DNA of 64,000 nucleotides from Agarophyton chilense (taxonomy: Eukaryota; Rhodophyta; Florideophyceae; Gracilariales; Gracilariaceae): assembly GCA_030374765.1 (NCBI GenBank), contig JARGXX010000071.1:558001-622000 (forward strand), written 5' to 3'. Below, one piece after another: positions 28,043 through 38,953 of this stretch. The notes beneath the pieces are model-generated. The model was not told the DNA's origin. It was given only the letters and a program-made list of their open reading frames with translations, and made no database searches. The position numbers and the translations under genes are program-made. Position 1 is the first letter of the stretch. Each line of letters starts with the position of its first letter.

Positions 28043-30279
28043 TTATCCCACTTGGGCTCGGGCTATGGTAGCCGGCAAAGCCATGACAGTACGACGATGA
28101 TACTGTACCACCTTCGACCGAGGTAGGTGCTCTATCGGTTCGTCTGAATCCCATTCGGGGCCGTTCCCGTACCAACGGCCCAAGTATTGGATATACCCCT
28201 TTGGGTGGTAGGAGTGCTCCAAAATGCGCCCGACTACGAACTCTTGTCGGTACACTTCCCGGCCATCCCGTATGACGGTGTCGCTATTTCCGGGTGGTAC
28301 CCGTCCTGAGCCAGGGGGTACCGAAGTGATCACGCGTCGGGCGGCTTCGCTCCGGTCGGACCGTGTAGCGCGCAAGGCAGTCCTCGACTGAGTAGAATGT
28401 CGACCCGACTTCGGCGGTTCATATACCCCAAGTGCCGGGCTTGTTTCGGCGCTTCCCACTCCGGTTGGAGGGCCCACATCGGCGGGTAACCCGGGTGGTC
28501 GTTCCGCTAATCGGCGTGGGGAAGCTCGCTTCGGCGGTGAGATTAGCTGGGGCGGTGGCGCATTGTCGCACATCTCTGTCCCACGGCGAGGTTCCGTGTA
28601 GTCACGTGAGGGTTTCAATGGCTGGCTGTCCGGCGTCGGCGCCGTGGATGCATGCGCCTCCCTGTTCGGGGTACTTGGCGGTTCGTCGTCCACTCGTACT
28701 GTATCAGGCTGCGGTGCGTCGAGCGCATTTGCATTCCGTGTTGCACGTGTGGTGACACCTCGGCGAGTGTTGGTGGCGTTATCCCCAGATGCGGTCTGAT
28801 GCTTGGATAGCGACTGCGTCGAGTCGTGCAGGACGTCGGTATCGGGCACCCCTGATGGGCGAAGAATGACACGCGACGGTGCGGCGTTTCCAGGGGCGGC
28901 ATCGACCGGACTACGACGGCTGTCGGGCGCCTCCCCCTCCTTAGACGATGCACCGGCGTTGGTGTCCGTCGGGTGGACTGGGGAGGAGCGACGAATGCAC
29001 GACACGATTCCTTGCGGGTTGGGCGCCGCGGGTAGCTGAAGGTCAGACAAACCCCGAGATGGGTGTGGTAACGCGTAGGGACGCGGGTGGACCTGGGGTA
29101 AGGGGGTCGATGAATCCGTTTCAACGGGAGCAGTCACACCCGTAGGTTGGGATGTTAACGGCGGAGGAGCCGATACCACGCGATCGCGGCAGATGCGTTC
29201 GTGTTTACCAGCGAGGTCAACAACGACAGTGTCGGGAGCCACCGAAATAACCCGAAAGGGGCCGTCGGCAACGGGTGACAGCTTGTGGAGTTTCTCCTTC
29301 TCTGGGTTCCAATACTCCTTGCGGATGAATACATAACCGTCCGGGGCGAGACGTGGCGGCGAGCGAGGGGCTTTGGTATCAAAGTCACGCTTATAAGTGG
29401 TCTGGGCTCGGCTCATTGAAAGCCGTACGGCGGGATCGAGCTTCGTGAGCCAAGATTTCCACGCTTCGCGGTAAGCAATCGGTGACGGAAAGATATCCAG
29501 CGTGGGCTGTGGTTCCAGCGCCACGGGCGGTGGGGTACTGGACAGTACCAGCTCGAAGGGCGTTAATCCAGTTGTTCTGTGCACCTGCGTATTGTACGCA
29601 AAGGTGAGCGCATCAGTGAACAAGTCCCAATCTTTAGGGTGTTCTGCAACGTATAAACGGAGTGTCGCAAGTAATGTCTGGTTGAACCGTTCGGCCTGCC
29701 CATTAGTTTGGGGTGGTAAGTGGTCGTGAATTGGTTCTTAATGTCCAAGATGCGACATACATCCTCGAAGAAACGAGAGGCGAACTGTCTCCCGTTATAG
29801 GAGAGGAGGTTGACCGGTGGACCGTAGAAGAAGACCCAGTGCAGGATGAAGGCTTGAGCCACGCTCATAGCAGAGATCTTCCGTAACGGTACGGTCCGGA
29901 CCAGCTTTGAGAAGCGATCCGTAATTACGAGTAAGAACTTGTAATTCCGCTTAGTGGTAAGGAAGGGAACGAGTATATCGATGGCCACAAACTCCAATGG
30001 AGCGCGAGCTTGAAACAGCTTCAACTTCGTCGCATGACGGCGGAGTTAGACACGGTTCCGAGCGCAATCGGTACAAAACCGCACCGTTGCGTAGCAGTCC
30101 ACTGCCATGGCAGGCCAGTAGAAGTTACGGCGTAGGGTGAGGTAGAGTTTCCGTCCCCCGACGTGGCCACTCAGTTTGGAGTAGTGCGACAACCGCAAGA
30201 CTCTCGACTGGAGGTTGTGTGGTACGACGATTTGTGGGTGCGATCCGACGGTCTGTACAAGGTATCCGCCGGCATTCAC
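28043..30279 (-). pseudogene. E1 integrase with chromodomain-like C-terminus (broken)
   Basis: The zinc-binding H2C2 domain is seen as HYSKLSGHVGGRKLYLTL...CTDCARN, followed by a stop at 30046. The core has its first Asp in FVAIDILVPF. The second Asp motif reads LLSYNGRQF, with Tyr where Asp is expected. A one-base loss near 29718 in the HPxTNGQ segment shifts the frame; the shifted frame keeps GQAERFNQ with the catalytic Glu and continues to 28043. After FELVLSS the C-terminus has a Pro/Ser-rich linker of about 300 residues. It ends in FVVGRILEHSYHPKGYIQYL with WYGNGPEWDSDEPIEHLP, a chromodomain-like fold. Chromodomains of chromoviruses guide integration to marked chromatin (family knowledge). 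Confidence 0.85.
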
Positions 30280-30342
30280 CTGAAAGGGGAGAGTACCTCC
30301 TCCATTGAGTTGAGCGCGGACCTTCGCGCAGAACGGGTGAGC

Positions 30343-31593
30343 TTATTGCTCCCGTATCATCTCCTCTGGAGTAATAGGCACGAAGTTCCCTGGTAAGGGT
30401 TTCTCGGAATCTTCCAAGAGAAGAAAGTCGTCCAATTCGGAACCGGAATCTGAAGAGTCCGTGTTTCGTTCCTCGTCCTCAATGGTAGCGTCGTCGCCAT
30501 TCACTGCAAAGCAGGGTATTTCATCGTCTTTGACGGGTAGTGCTTCGCCAGTAGTGACCGGGAGGGAGAGAGCATCGGCTTGGGTGTTGCACGATCTTTT
30601 TCGGTACTGCACGTCAAAGTCGAATTCCGCTAGACGGAGACGCCAACGCATCAAGCGTCCTGAAGGCTCCGAGATGGAGAGTAGCCATCGAAGCGATGCG
30701 TGGTATGTAAAAACGGTGAAATGATTACCCATGAGATAGGGGCGCAACGATTGTAATTCCCACACTACTGCAAGGCATTCCTTCTCCGAGACGGAGTAAT
30801 TCTTCTCGTGGACGTTTAGCGATCGGGACCAGTACCCTACGGGGCGTCTTTCCCCATTGGGTGCAGTTTGAAACAGTGCACAACCTACTAGGTAGTCGCT
30901 GGCGTCCGTATCTACGGTGAAGGGCCTTCCAGGCTTGGGCCACGAGAGGATCGGGGCGGAGACGACAGAATCCTTAAGAGAGTTGAAAGATTCCGTTTGA
31001 ACGGGGGTTAAGGGGTCCAGTTTTGGTGGTTGGCCTTTCGTTAAAAGCGCGTTTAACGGTGCAGCCTTGTCCGTGAAGAAGTCACATTTCTTCAACTTGA
31101 GAGTGACATCCGCATCTCGTAGCGTGGTCATGATATCCCTCACATGCGTGAGATGTTTGTCCAGATTATCGTAGAAGACGATTATGTCATACAGGTAGAC
31201 CAGGCAGGTATGCCATTTGAAGCGGGCCAATAGGATGTCGATGGCTCGCTGGACAGTAGCGGGGGCGTTGGTAAGACCAAAAGGCATCCGTTTGGAACGG
31301 TAGAGACCGGAGTGACACGCGAAAGCGGTTTTATCCTGATCTTGTTTCCTTACCGGAACTTGCCAGTATCCCCAATTGGCTTCCAGGGTTTTAAAGACGG
31401 TTGCGGTGCCCAGCGAGTCAATGTACTCATCCATTCTTGGGATTGGATACACGTCCTTGACGGTATCGGCACTCAACCGACGGTAGTCGACGCAAAACCT
31501 CCAGGAACCATCCTGCTTTGGAGCCAGTACTCCTGGAGAAGCCCACGGCGACTGAGCCGGTTCAATGACTCCTGCTCGAAGCATTTTATCCAC
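30343..31593 (-). pseudogene. E1 reverse transcriptase-RNase H (inactive)
   Basis: In frame with the protease, from which it is separated by a TAA at 31594. Motifs in order: GVIEPAQSPWASPGVLAPK; FCVDYRRL; motif A TLEANWGYWQ (Glu in place of Asp); RMPFGLTNAPATVQ; motif C CLVYLYDIIVF (YLDD changed to YLYD). After KKCDFFTDK a block of about 60 residues including the LGH segment is deleted, joining directly to APLNALLTKG. RNase H shows FTVDTDASD and YHASLRWLL, where the usual TDH is TYH. A TAA at 30343 separates it from the integrase, still in the same frame. Two catalytic Asp changes make this copy inactive. Confidence 0.88.
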
Positions 31594-32883
31594 TTATGCC
31601 TTTTCCTCCGCGCGTGCGGCGGGTCCGGCACGGTATGGGTGCTGAGATATGGGTCGGGTGTCCGGTAGCAAATCAATCCGGTGTTCCGTAGTGGCAATCT
31701 CACCAAGGGAGCCGTCCCACATAGTGGTGAAGTCCCTTAAAAGTTCTCGCAATCGATGGCGGTATGACTCTGGGACGTGGGTGAGATCCAGGTCCTCGAG
31801 TTCTTGAACTGGATCGGGGCAGTCACCACTCGTTGAAACGGGCTGCGTCCCTGATGTTACCGGTTGAACCCCTGGTACCGGTGATGAAACGGGTTCCGGG
31901 CTGTCCCCCTCTTTAGAGTGAACAAGTCCGAGAACGTCAGCTGCGGTCAGCTTTGTCGGCACCATAGCGATGGGGTGCGGCATGACGGACCCTAACACTT
32001 GGTTCTTCACCAGATACTGGGGTACAGTCCCTAGATTGGCGATCAGCACGTGAAATGGTTGGTTTGGCTCCATATGGACGATTCCATTCGCAATTGCGAG
32101 GCTGCGCCTGTCATATGGTGAAGACAATGGTTGCAAGACTCGGAGTCCGTGTTGACGGGAGGTTACTTTCACCATCATTTGGGACTCAGGCGGGACGCAC
32201 AACGATGCTGCGATGCGGAGCTTATTAGATTCACGGTTATCCGGTCCAGGTTCCTGTGCTGCCGGTAGCGGGACATGCTTCTTCGTGGCACGCCTAAGCG
32301 GACGACGAACGATCGGAGTGGACGATCCATCCTCCATCTCGACACACCGTTGGCGGGGGAAGATCGCTTCGACGAAGCGGTCGCAAAAGTCGCAACCCAA
32401 GATGACTGGGGCGGCTAATTTCCGACATACGACGAAGTCGAGTTTCACCACGCGAGCGCCAACGCGGACTACCAGTTCTATGAACCCCACCGTATCCAAC
32501 GGTTTGTTGTTCGCGTCACCGATCTCCGGGACGTGGTCGCGACGGATCCGAGACTGCAATGCAGGCGGTAACACTTCCACCACGACAAAGTTCGGACCGG
32601 CACCGGTGTCTAAGACGGTAAGGTGTCGCACCATAAACTGGGGTGAAAGGCCAAGGTCAGCATAGACCTTGTAGTTTCTCTTGGCCATCACCAGAACTCT
32701 ATCCGGGAACCGGGTATGGGAACCACGTTTCCACGGACGACGCAGAACACTAAAGTGTTCCGAGTTCACGTCATTGACGGCCTCTTTCCTTGAAAGGATT
32801 TTGACCGGGGAGCGAGGGTTGGACGCCTCGGGCGCCGTCGACCTCGACTCTGAGGGCGCCCCTCCTTGAGAGGAGACTCCCAC
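31594..32883 (-). CDS. E1 aspartic protease and linker (5' part of pol)
   Basis: A 430-codon frame with the retropepsin motif VLDTGAGPNFVV, a following APVILGCDF segment and a connection domain leading to the RT (HRLRELLRDF, then HRIDLLPDTRPISQHPY). It lies in the -1 frame relative to gag and opens just before the gag stop, so it would be made as a Gag-Pol fusion by frameshifting. It has no ATG near its start; the first codons are VGVSSQGG. It ends at a TAA inside what should be a continuous RT reading frame. Confidence 0.85.
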   Translation of the reverse strand: MGVSSQGGAPSESRSTAPEASNPRSPVKILSRKEAVNDVNSEHFSVLRRPWKRGSHTRFPDRVLVMAKRNYKVYADLGLSPQFMVRHLTVLDTGAGPNFVVVEVLPPALQSRIRRDHVPEIGDANNKPLDTVGFIELVVRVGARVVKLDFVVCRKLAAPVILGCDFCDRFVEAIFPRQRCVEMEDGSSTPIVRRPLRRATKKHVPLPAAQEPGPDNRESNKLRIAASLCVPPESQMMVKVTSRQHGLRVLQPLSSPYDRRSLAIANGIVHMEPNQPFHVLIANLGTVPQYLVKNQVLGSVMPHPIAMVPTKLTAADVLGLVHSKEGDSPEPVSSPVPGVQPVTSGTQPVSTSGDCPDPVQELEDLDLTHVPESYRHRLRELLRDFTTMWDGSLGEIATTEHRIDLLPDTRPISQHPYRAGPAARAEEKA

Positions 32884-32885
32884 AT

Positions 32886-33746
32886 TTATTTTTTCTGGGC
32901 CTGCTCCGCCGGAGGCGGCTGCTCAGGACGTTGAGCAGGCAAGGCCGGGGCATCAGGTCCAGAAGGTACCGCAGAAGCGGGGGGGTGACCGACCACGTCG
33001 GTGACACTGGATTCCGGTGCAGGTACCACCCGAGCTCGGGGAAGCGACACGTGACGTGGAACATCCGTTCGAGCACGGATATACGATGCAATCGGAACAG
33101 CTGTTTTCTCCTCCGGGGATAGGGCCTCGTAATTGACTACGACTTGTGCCCATTTTCGGAGAGACAACACAAATTGTGGAGAAGTATGGCCTGGTTTGTA
33201 GCAAAGATGACAAATCAGACCAGAAGCCGTCGTTGGGTGGCGAGGCTCAGCGAACTTCACCGCGGGGCGGGTATCTCTCCAACCAGGACGCGAAAAGCGG
33301 ACATTACCACTCTCTTGTGGGACGCGTGGCGCACGGACGCGACAATTATCAGCATAAAGTAGCGTTTCATCCCCAATCACGTATTGTGACTCGTCCATGG
33401 TTGAGGGTAACTCCGTTGTCGAGATGGAATGACCGTCGCTATGGGCTAGCTGCACGTTATCATAATCCCTTCGAGAGGCCTGTTCGTCGATCATCAAAGC
33501 TGACGGGGTACCCGGTTGCAACATCAACGCTTTTGCGGACCTAACCATGGATCCAGGAGTGCGTGCGCGCAGGGCTTTACCTTCTGCGCGAGCGAACTGC
33601 ACTAGTTCCAAATCTTCTGCAAGCCCACGTAAGAAGTACGGCAAGGCAATGTAGGCCTGTCCTTCGTTCATTCCAAGGGTGTCAGCTTCCGCGACAACGC
33701 GTGCCAAGAAATCCAACACCAATATTGGGTCTTCTCCAGAAAACAA
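32886..33746 (-). CDS. E1 gag, capsid and zinc-knuckle part
   Basis: It contains FSGEDPILVLDFLARVV, the start of the retrotransposon gag fold, followed by helices and a CCHC-type knuckle, CHLCYKPGHTSPQF, in which the last Cys is Phe. The C-terminal tail is Pro/Ala-rich and ends QAQKK at a TAA next to an A6 run. The frame differs from the upstream gag segment (33775-34625), so a frameshift separates them in this copy. Confidence 0.75.
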   Translation of the reverse strand: MFSGEDPILVLDFLARVVAEADTLGMNEGQAYIALPYFLRGLAEDLELVQFARAEGKALRARTPGSMVRSAKALMLQPGTPSALMIDEQASRRDYDNVQLAHSDGHSISTTELPSTMDESQYVIGDETLLYADNCRVRAPRVPQESGNVRFSRPGWRDTRPAVKFAEPRHPTTASGLICHLCYKPGHTSPQFVLSLRKWAQVVVNYEALSPEEKTAVPIASYIRARTDVPRHVSLPRARVVPAPESSVTDVVGHPPASAVPSGPDAPALPAQRPEQPPPAEQAQKK

Positions 33747-33774
33747 CTGGTTTCGTAGTCAGAGCTGCTTTCGC

Positions 33775-34625
33775 TTAATCCTTCACTCTTCTCGTACCAC
33801 GGGGTCTACGATCCAAAGAGGAGTCCTCCAAACTGTAGTACCGGTATGATAAGAGCTTCTTAAAGAGTGAATTGGTCGGTTTCAGCTCCTTCAAACCTGT
33901 GTGCTTCCTTCCCTTCGTGCGGTCGCGGATCACACCATGGGTGGCTGTTGACGGCTTAGAGCGTGAGGAACGCTCACGGCGAGCTACTTCCACCGATGAG
34001 TTGGAAGAGTCGGACTCCGAGGATGAGGAATCCGACGGTTCGGGATCCGTGTTCCTTCGCTTCTTTCGAGCCTGGCGGTTCTCTTCCTTTCTTCCCTTGT
34101 GGGATACTGCAACCGGCTCGGCCGGATCATCTACCGACATTAGGGTTTGTTCCAACGTCTCGAGACGGCTTCGGACGCGCGAGAACTTGTCCGCGACGTC
34201 CTTGGCAAAGGCCGAGGGTCCACCAAGGGACTCTAGAATCGAGTTCACATCTTCACGGAGGACACGGAGGTCCTCAGAAAAATCCTGCGTAGCAGTGTCG
34301 TTTACCTTCTTGCGAAGGGAATCGAACTCCTCTGCAAGGATGACTTGAGCTTCCTGCATAGAGTGGAGTTGCTCTGCCACAGCTGCAAAGCTGGGATGGA
34401 GAGTGACGTCCCTAGCAGGGGAGAGCATCTGGGCGGTGGCAGACGCCGGTCCTGCTCCACTTGCTGGGGGTGTCGAATCAGAGACAGGAGGTCTCGAGGT
34501 CCTTCCACCTGGCACGCCAGTCGATCCACCGGTATGAGACCGTGAACGTACCGGATACGGGATGGTTGCGAGGGTTCCGGTGCACCGGTTTGACTCCGCG
34601 TCCTCGGACGGTCTTTGGACGACAT
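33775..34625 (-). pseudogene. E1 gag, N-terminal coiled-coil part (frameshifted)
   Basis: Begins MSSKDRPRTRSQTG at 34625. After about 35 codons the coding sense moves to another frame, which continues with a heptad-rich coiled coil (VAEQLHSMQEAQVILAEEF; EDLRVLREDVNSILESLG) and a Lys/Ser-rich region. It stops at 33775, where the frame shifts again into the capsid part. Ty3/gypsy Gag forms the particle in which reverse transcription occurs. Confidence 0.65.
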
Positions 34626-34772
34626 GAGATCAGAATCCGTTACACGTTAATATACGAACCCGATCGGCTAGTGGGGCCAAGAAACTCCCTCAAAGAGGTC
34701 AACTGAGATCAACCTCAATTTGTGAGTCCTCTTTCCGATTAATCGTGACGGAGTGTGCCCGACTCAAACTTT

Positions 34773-34787
34773 TAAGTCGAGAGACCA
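34773..34787 (-). other. E1 primer-binding site
   Basis: On the minus strand TGGTCTCTCGACTTA begins three bases after the 5' LTR. It starts with TGG, the complement of a tRNA CCA end. E2 has an almost identical site (one mismatch) at the same 3-bp offset. The implied tRNA 3' end, GGGAGACCA, resembles the yeast tRNA-Tyr end; the tRNA identity is inference. Confidence 0.65.
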
Positions 34788-34790
34788 GTT

Positions 34791-35696
34791 TGTAGGACAA
34801 CCCTTAGAGCGGAGACACCACGAAGATGTTCGGGATCTTCCTCTCTTGAGAGACACGCCTCAGGCGGAGGAGACGCGTCCCAGCGGAGCACAGAAACAGA
34901 GCCACTTTGGAAAGGCACGACGAAGTCGGGTGTAAGACCGAGGCCAATCCGGCGGGATATACCTAGAGTGTTTAGGTGAGCACGGCACAGTCCGGGGTGT
35001 GACCAATCCTATGCGGAGCGGTATCACGGCGATTGTCGGAAAAGAAGCGAGGAAACACTCGTATGAGGTGGACGAGCGAGGTGAGTGGTGCGGCCACTCA
35101 CGAGAGCCGAAAAGGAGAACAAGAGAAAAACGGGGGCAAAACCCTATACAGGGGCGAAACCCTATACAGGGGCGAGACTACGACAAGTGTCGGCGATTAA
35201 ATATGAACCCACGCTGGTGGTAGCACTCTGGTCGACAGAGGGGTGGATGAACTAACGTACAACGGGCGCTCACGCAGTATGCAGTGAAGAAACGCCGAAG
35301 GCGAAAAGTTCAGAGCCAAGACTCCCTCCTTGGTATCTCCCCAGAGGGTGTTTACTGGGGAGCAGTGCTCAACCTCCTAAGTAGTGTGGCGCGCGGCCCC
35401 TGACAGTGGGCGCGCGCCCGAAAAATAGACACTAAATAGCGATAGCGTAGCTAAATAAATACTGAAAATTACTAAAGAATACTAACCATTTGGAAGAATC
35501 CGGGACACGTGTGGCACGCCTCGCACTCGAGCATCGGCATCTGTGCAGTACACGTGTTCCACCAGTGTGCACTTCCGGTCCTAACCGGCCGTCAGCACGC
35601 AATAGCGGTATAGCTTGTCATAGCCCAAGCTAGTCCTCAAGCGAGCGAACTCTCTAAGTCCTGCGAAGAAACCCCGTTGAAGGGCATTGTCCTTCA
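34791..35696 (-). repeat. E1 5' LTR (906 bp)
   Basis: The partner of 25022-25926, with TG...CA ends. It is one base longer (an extra G in CCCCGTTGA). Short open frames occur identically in both LTRs and are not genes. Confidence 0.95.
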
Positions 35697-37156
35697 GAAG
35701 GGTCGAGAAGAAGGTTCTTTCTTCGATCAGTTTACACAGGGTCCCAGACGTGTAACGCTTCTTTCTATGCTAATATAGTGGCAAAAGTAATGTCACTCCA
35801 TGGATATATGAAGCGTATTTGCGCTGTAACAAGCGACAATACCAGTTGCTGCGTGAAAACGAAAGAAAAAATGGCTGAGCAGTGTGATTATCTGATACCT
35901 TGCCGAGATCAAACACATTTATCAAACCTTCTCATGCAGGACATTGGTAGTCTGCTGTTGATCAAAGAGATCTTTACTACTGTCTCAACCATCGCATCTG
36001 ACTTGAGGAACCGCCCCAAATTGTGCTTTCGCTTAAAAGAAATGAAGGACACCCACAACAACATACTTCGGAACAATGGATATGTGGCGAGCACCCAGGA
36101 GCTTGACTCTTACAGCAAACCACTTCCTCCGCATACTGATGTTTTGCCCGTAAAAATGGCGACTACAAGATTTGCAAGCTCCGAAAGCATGTTGCGATCT
36201 TTTCTACGAGGTAAGGAAGTTTACAAGAAGCTCGTGGATTGTCCTGACTTTTCGTTTAATCTCTATGGCTCTCGGAACGAAAGCAGACGTATACTTCTTG
36301 AGTACTCTGTGAAGGATGACTCTTTATATGATAAGTGTCTGGATGTATATCATCTGTTGCGCGTTATTCGGCAGTATCTGCGCGTCTTTGACGATGAAAG
36401 CTCACTGATTTCTCAGGTTTTCCAGGCTACGCGACAGCTCGAGCAGCAGTTTTAGCAGCTTCAAGTCACTCAGTTCTTTACCGGCGCAAGAAGAGATGAG
36501 ATGTTGAATACCTACAGATGCCGATTAGATGGAACTGGAAGAAGGATATCACTGTTGTATTCTATACACTACGTTGATTTCTGTCTCGACATACGCAGCG
36601 CCGGTGATGAAATCACCATGCATTACTCTTTCGTCTTGAAGCATATGCGCCTGTTCGTGAAAGCAAACGTGTTCACGCCCACTCAAAAGCGGAGCTGTAC
36701 AGCGCCTCTTCGAAGACTTTAATTTCATGTGACTATCGTGGACTACTGAACTTCAGGATGAGAATGCTCGAGATGTGCTGCTGGCGTACCAAAACATTCC
36801 TAGTGTCGACTGGATAAAAACTAAGAACAGACCTCTGCTGCGTGCGTTTGCTCTCCGAATTCTGTCTACCAGTCCATCCTCCTCCAGCGTAGAGAGAAGT
36901 TTTGATATGCAGGGGCGAATCCGAACCCCCATCCGTTATCTCATTCATCCCGAGAAGGTTAGTAAGATGATATTTTGTGCCTTTAACAGCTCCTCGTTTA
37001 TGTCGAAGAAAGTTCCCGCTGCCAAGCCCCAGAGAACATACACGACTGTCACTACCTCAAATGCAACCATTTCAGCTCTCCCAACACACCAAACGTTTCG
37101 TACTTCGGTCTGGACGATGTCTCTGATTAAGACGACGACTTGGAGGAGGTAATGGA
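35697..37156 (+). pseudogene. hAT transposase, C-terminal part
   Basis: It continues the frame broken at 25021 if one copy of the 5-bp target duplication is discounted. It shows the second catalytic Asp region, RICAVTSDNTSCC, then helical insertion-domain sequence to a stop at 36455. After frameshifts it gives RPLLRAFALRILSTSPSSSS followed by VERSFDMQGRIRT, the conserved hAT C-terminal dimerisation segment. Stops and frameshifts after 36455 show that it was decaying, or decayed after E1 insertion. The 3' terminal repeat was not located. Confidence 0.8.
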
Positions 37157-38250
37157 CTCGGACGACGTCAGCGAAGCCAACTTCTATCTACTTGATGTTT
37201 CCGAAATGCAGGCTGTCGTGGATGGATAGAAATGCAATGAGTCTTAGTTTGTGCTCAAGCTTGTGGTCCATCTCATGAGACAACGCTTCTTTCAAAGATA
37301 ACGCTCAATGATACGTAGGAAGTAGACGGGCATACCGTAAAGAGAGACAGAGAGAGAGTACCCTTCAGTCATACGTTGCACTGCTCATGTTTAATGATCA
37401 CGTCATTGCTTCGTTCATTCCAATCCTACCTTCGCTTAGAGCATAACAATGTTCCCATTGGATAAAAATTGATGCAGAAGTCCCAATAACAGTATGCGCA
37501 AAGTGCAGACTCTGAGTAAACGTCTCAGCTAATGACGACCGAGGAACGTGTTTCGTATCTCGGTGGATAGCCTCATGGGACCGAAGCTTATCTGTCTTTG
37601 CTGCTGTCCCCATCCAATTTGTTGGCTGTATGGGTTGTCAAGCTGTGTAAAACGGCGATTTCCTTGTCAGATTCATGCAGATAAGAGATAAAGTTGCAAT
37701 TTGTGCTGACCAGCAAGAAGAGAATCAAACTTCAGGTTCACTTGACTCGCTTTCTAAGAGCCACATGTCTCTAGCTCATCAAAATGTTTGTCTTCGGGTT
37801 TCCAACGGTTTCCAACGAACACGAGCTCTTATGGCATTAACACGAAGTTTTGCCGTTGCTCTTCTGACATGTCCAGCGGAAGGAGAATGGAACTTACACC
37901 GCTGAAGTGCGGGCGGGCTCCAGTACCGTGGGTATCACATTCTTTGGTGATTCATGTACAGGTTGAATTCTGACCATCTGCCGTGAAATCTGAGCTGTAT
38001 CCGCGCTTTTTGAAGCTCGTAGAGTTGCTTTTTTCAGACGACCGTAGGTTCACTCGATAATTTCTTCGGCAGAACGGGAAGCGGGAGTGATGCTGAAACG
38101 GACGAGTTTCAGAACATACATAGCTGATGATAACGTGTAGGTTTTTTGCTTTTTTGAAAACACAGAGAATGTATTGAGCGATGGTTTTGTTACTCAAAAC
38201 GATGTCCATTATGCAGCACGCCCATTGCAAAAACACGTCACCATCAATCA
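37157..38250. other. Spacer without a recognisable gene
   Basis: Short frames in all phases, no domain. The left part probably contains the 3' end of the hAT element and the right part the 3' UTR of the minus-strand gene ending at 38251. Confidence 0.5.
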
Positions 38251-38953
38251 TCACATAACCAAAAAGCACCATTTATCCCTTCCAAAAACACGCGGATCAC
38301 ACTCATCAGCAAGATGGGAAGTAGGTAGATGTACCATATTTGACGATTCACCGCCAATAGTAGTACTCAATCGAACAATCGCCAAACCAATCGCACCAGT
38401 CACCACAATCACCCATTTGATCGCACCATTCTCCACCCGTTCCACGACGGTGTAAATCTCGGCCACTGAAGTTTCCATCCGCTTCTCTATAGCGTTGATG
38501 TCCGTTTTGAGGAGTGACAAATCAGCCTCTTCTAGAATGCTGAGTTCGGAACGAAGTGATACAAATTCGTTTTTAGTGACCATTTCGTTCAGATGATGTC
38601 TGTTGGCGTTTTTTGAAACGCGTACCACTTCATATGTGATAGCCTCGCTCTGTATCTGTGAGAACCTGGCTTGTCTCAAAAACGCCACCAGAAAGCAAGC
38701 ATTCTATGTGTATCGGAAATCAACGACGACTGTGTAACACAACGCGCTCCGTCTCTGCACAGAACTGTGACCTCAACGAATCCTCCGTCGTCACATTCAC
38801 ATAGGTATGCAATCGTCCTCCTGATTCCGCTCGTGAAAAAGCTGTGTTGCTAAGCGTCGAACACAGCCGTCTGTTCACGGGCGTTGGGTGCGAAGCGTGT
38901 AATTGCCGCGCATGGAAAGCGGTTCTGAATGTGCGCTGCAGCGCGCCAATCAT
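38251..38953 (-). CDS. MCUR1/CCDC90-like (DUF1640) mitochondrial coiled-coil protein, one intron
   Basis: Exon 1 is 38953-38801 and exon 2 is 38703-38251, about 201 residues. The 97-bp intron begins GTGAAT and ends CACATAG; this junction gives HTYNACFLVAFLRQARFSQI, matching the family pattern D-T-x5-L-x3-GF-x3-QAEAI. Exon 1 begins MIGALQRTFRTAFHARQLHA, a typical Arg-rich mitochondrial presequence with no acidic residue. Exon 2 has QSEAITYEVV, a coiled coil (about residues 95-140) and a single membrane helix, IKWVIVVTGAIGLAIV (about 146-162). Relatives sit in the inner mitochondrial membrane and are linked to calcium-uniporter regulation or respiratory-complex assembly. The donor is weak, so the splice call is a prediction. 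Confidence 0.6.

Larger units (their letters stand above)
25022..35696 (-). mobile_element. E1: complete Ty3/gypsy (chromovirus-like) LTR retrotransposon with an antisense gene
   Basis: A 10,675-bp element coded on the minus strand: 5' LTR at 34791-35696, primer site, gag, pol (PR-RT-RNase H-IN-chromodomain-like end), polypurine tract and 3' LTR at 25022-25926. The ends are TG...CA with short inverted repeats (TGTAGGACA and TGTCCTTCA). The flanks GAAAG and GAAGG are an imperfect 5-bp target duplication inside the hAT gene. Between the IN end and the 3' LTR a plus-strand gene occupies 25962-27830. Pol has several stops and one frameshift, and catalytic residues are replaced, so this copy is inactive. 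PR-RT-RH-IN order and the chromodomain-like tail place it in Ty3/gypsy. Confidence 0.93.
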
